In this document: one piece after another, positions 23,423 to 25,334 of the stretch
Numbering within the stretch: position 1 is the first letter of the stretch
Layout: every line of letters begins with the position of its first letter
Source of the DNA: an uncultured Eubacterium sp.
Lineage (GTDB): Bacteria > Bacillota > Clostridia > Lachnospirales > Lachnospiraceae
NCBI GenBank assembly: GCA_910579075.1
Contig: CAJTSV010000045.1
Span: 243-25,576, forward strand
Reading direction: 5' to 3'
DNA length: 25,334 bases
The notes under the pieces: generated by a model
What the model was told of the DNA's origin: nothing
Database searches by the model: none
What the model saw: only the letters and a program-made list of their open reading frames with translations
Position numbers and translations under genes: made by a program

Positions 23423-24838
23423 ATGGTTTTCAGCAGTTTATTATTCTTATTTCGTTTTCTGCCGCTGGTGCTGCTTTTTTATTATGCAGTTCCGGTAACA
23501 TGGCGTAATTTTGTTTTGTTTGCGGCAAGCCTTATTTTTTATGCCTGGGGCGAGCCGGTTTACATTGTGCTGATTCTTTTTTCCACAATGGTAGATTATA
23601 CAGCGGGGCGTGCCGTATCGCATTTTATGGAACAGGGGAAAAAGAAATATGCAGGATATGCGGCAGCCTGTTCGGTATGCGTGAATCTGGCGCTGCTTGG
23701 TTTTTTTAAATATGCAGATTTTTTGATACAGACCATCTGTAACATAACACCATTCGAGCTTTCTCCACTGGAACTGGCGCTGCCGGTCGGCATTTCTTTC
23801 TATACATTTCAGACAATGTCCTATACCATTGACGTGTACCGCGGCGACGCGAAGGTGCAGAAAAATTTTATTACGTTCGGGGCTTATGTAGCGCTGTTTC
23901 CGCAGCTGATTGCAGGACCGATTATCCGTTACAAGACAGTTGCCGGGCAGCTGGACAGCCGCACGGAAAACCGGGAGCTGTTTTTCAAAGGCATTGTGCG
24001 GTTTGTGGCCGGGCTTGGGAAAAAAGTGCTGCTGGCAAACCAGGCCGGGATGCTGTGGAATGAAATCGCGGCATTTCAGGCGGCTGACCTGACAGCAGCG
24101 TCTGCCTGGATTGGGATAGCGGCGTTTACATTTCAGATTTATTTTGATTTTTCGGGGTATTCGGATATGGCAATCGGGCTTGGATATATGTTCGGGTTTT
24201 CGTTTACGGAAAACTTTGACTATCCTTACGAATCCAGAAGCATTACCGAATTCTGGCGCAGGTGGCATATTTCCCTTGGCACCTGGTTTAAAGAATATGT
24301 ATACATACCGCTGGGAGGCAACCGTAAGGGAATGGCGGCACAGATATGCAACATAGCCATTGTCTGGCTGCTGACCGGACTGTGGCACGGGGCGTACTGG
24401 AATTTTGTCCTGTGGGGCGTGTATTACGGAATCGTGCTCATACTGGAAAAATGCTGCTGGAAACGCCTGTTGCAGAAGCTTCCGGCCTGGGCCTGCCATA
24501 TTTATACGATGATTCTTGTCATGATTGGATGGAGCCTGTTTGCCTGGCAGGATATGAGCGATGGCAGGGGATATCTGCGTGCCATGTTTTTCGGGGCCGG
24601 ACTGGCAGACAGACATGCCGTGTACCTGTTTTTGTCCAATGCAGTGCTGCTGCTTATATGTGCCCTGGGGTCTTTGTCTGTCTGCAAAAAAGCAGTTCTG
24701 GGTATTTTGGGACAGCAGCGGATGGGCATGGCGCTCAAGGATGCCGCAGGTGCCGGTTTTATCGTGGCAGTGTTTGCAGCATCCCTGGCAATGCTTGTCA
24801 ACTCATCGTATAATCCGTTTTTATATTTCCGGTTTTAG
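23423..24838 (+). CDS. MBOAT-family O-acyltransferase (AlgI-like)
   Basis: 471 residues with about ten to eleven membrane segments, matching the AlgI/DltB size class. MBOAT hallmarks: YVALFPQLIAGPI in the middle, FDFSGYSDMAIGLGYMFGF, the cytoplasmic SITEFWRRWHISLGTWFKEYVYIPLGGNR region, and the catalytic histidine H322 in LTGLWHGAYWNF. AlgI-type enzymes move acetyl groups across the membrane for O-acetylation of exported polysaccharides; AlgI works with AlgJ/AlgX-like partners, which fits the DHHW gene directly downstream. AGAGG lies seven bases upstream of ATG. The polysaccharide substrate is not evident. Confidence 0.94.
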   Translation: MVFSSLLFLFRFLPLVLLFYYAVPVTWRNFVLFAASLIFYAWGEPVYIVLILFSTMVDYTAGRAVSHFMEQGKKKYAGYAAACSVCVNLALLGFFKYADFLIQTICNITPFELSPLELALPVGISFYTFQTMSYTIDVYRGDAKVQKNFITFGAYVALFPQLIAGPIIRYKTVAGQLDSRTENRELFFKGIVRFVAGLGKKVLLANQAGMLWNEIAAFQAADLTAASAWIGIAAFTFQIYFDFSGYSDMAIGLGYMFGFSFTENFDYPYESRSITEFWRRWHISLGTWFKEYVYIPLGGNRKGMAAQICNIAIVWLLTGLWHGAYWNFVLWGVYYGIVLILEKCCWKRLLQKLPAWACHIYTMILVMIGWSLFAWQDMSDGRGYLRAMFFGAGLADRHAVYLFLSNAVLLLICALGSLSVCKKAVLGILGQQRMGMALKDAAGAGFIVAVFAASLAMLVNSSYNPFLYFRF

Positions 24839-24862
24839 GCCGGCTGGGATAGGGGGATTTTC

Positions 24863-25334
24863 ATGAATATCATAAAAAATGCGGGCATTGCTGTATTTTG
24901 TGCCATGCTGGGTGCCGGATTTTTCAGTACAGCCATAGTTCCGTCTAGGGAGTATTCTGATACAGAAAACAGGCAGCTGGAAACGAAGCCGGTTTTTTCC
25001 ATGGAAGATATCTGGAGCGGGGAATATCAGGAGCATTATGAGACATATCTCAATGACCAGATGGCGTTCCGTGACCAGTGGGTAAATATGGCTGTCTCGA
25101 TGGAACGGCTGCTTGGAAAAAAGGATATCAACGGGGTGTATATTGGAAAAGACGGCTATCTGCTCGAAAAGCATGCGGAATCGGATTTTGAACCGGCACA
25201 GATAGAGGAAAATACAGACTGTCTTTCTGCTTTTTTAAATGATGCCGTAAACCAATACGGCAGGGAGCAGGTCACATGCCTGATGCTGCCGTCCAAAGCA
25301 GGGGCCATGCCACAGAAGCTGCCGCCGTTTGCGC
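24863..25334 (+). CDS. DHHW (AlgJ/AlgX-like) protein, partial, cut by right edge
   Basis: 157 codons are visible, open to the window end. AGGGGG lies six bases before ATG 24863, 24 bases after the MBOAT stop. An N-terminal signal or anchor segment (residues 5-25) is followed by SDTENRQLE (31-39) and the FRDQWV region, the typical start of DHHW proteins (SGNH-like acetyltransferase partners of MBOAT enzymes). The catalytic DHHW motif is expected beyond or near the edge and is not visible. Role: transfers the acetyl group to the glycan outside the membrane. Confidence 0.85.
   Translation, partial: MNIIKNAGIAVFCAMLGAGFFSTAIVPSREYSDTENRQLETKPVFSMEDIWSGEYQEHYETYLNDQMAFRDQWVNMAVSMERLLGKKDINGVYIGKDGYLLEKHAESDFEPAQIEENTDCLSAFLNDAVNQYGREQVTCLMLPSKAGAMPQKLPPFA

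Noticed and set aside
23447..24616. Long minus-strand open frame (389 codons) opposite the MBOAT gene
   Set aside because: The plus strand encodes a clear MBOAT enzyme with the catalytic histidine; the antisense frame has no recognisable domain and is a codon-bias shadow.

Overview
The window looks like a chromosomal segment of a gut-type Firmicute, most likely a member of the Lachnospiraceae (Clostridia). The evidence is a pyruvate phosphate dikinase very like the 874-residue Clostridium symbiosum enzyme in length and active-site numbering, the era-yqzL-recO order, an eukaryote-type single-chain glycyl-tRNA synthetase, strong GGAGG ribosome-binding sites, an SCP/CAP protein with InlB-type B repeats, and a DUF4358/MBOAT/DHHW cassette. 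No species call is possible from sequence reading alone.

Left end (1 to about 2,900, minus strand, visibly AT-rich): one end of a Tn7-like transposon. It carries a short TnsA-like nuclease, a TnsB DDE transposase and a TnsC-type AAA+ ATPase that runs off the left edge. tnsB is broken: the catalytic core joins almost directly to the extreme C-terminal tail in another frame, so an internal block is missing. About 180 bp outside tnsA is an array of TTCCCAAA-type motifs in both orientations, probably TnsB-binding sites of the transposon end. The element lies just past the terminator of ppdK.

Core housekeeping block (3.2 to 15.4 kb, minus strand): reading in the direction of transcription, a near-consensus promoter at about 15,412-15,440 precedes a DUF1015 protein, an MscS-type channel, an M16C metallopeptidase, era, yqzL, recO, a lipoprotein, glyS and finally ppdK, which also has its own promoter and a good intrinsic terminator.

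Middle (15.5 to 19.2 kb): a plus-strand C-terminal remnant of a methyltransferase, a bidirectional terminator, then two minus-strand genes: a coiled-coil membrane protein with an acidic tail, which has its own promoter, and a Ycf46-like AAA+ ATPase. This pair has no obvious described role and is my best candidate for an uncharacterised system. A 102-bp nested palindrome that looks like a miniature inverted-repeat element sits upstream of the ATPase.

Right end (19.2 kb to the edge): a secreted CAP/InlB-repeat/FN3 protein (minus) faces away from a plus-strand cassette: a secreted SGNH hydrolase with FN3-like domains and an 11-residue tandem repeat, a DUF4358-type secreted protein, an AlgI-like MBOAT O-acyltransferase, and the start of a DHHW (AlgJ/AlgX-like) protein cut by the window edge. 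Together these look like an extracellular glycan O-acetylation system. No rRNA, tRNA, CRISPR array or riboswitch was recognised.
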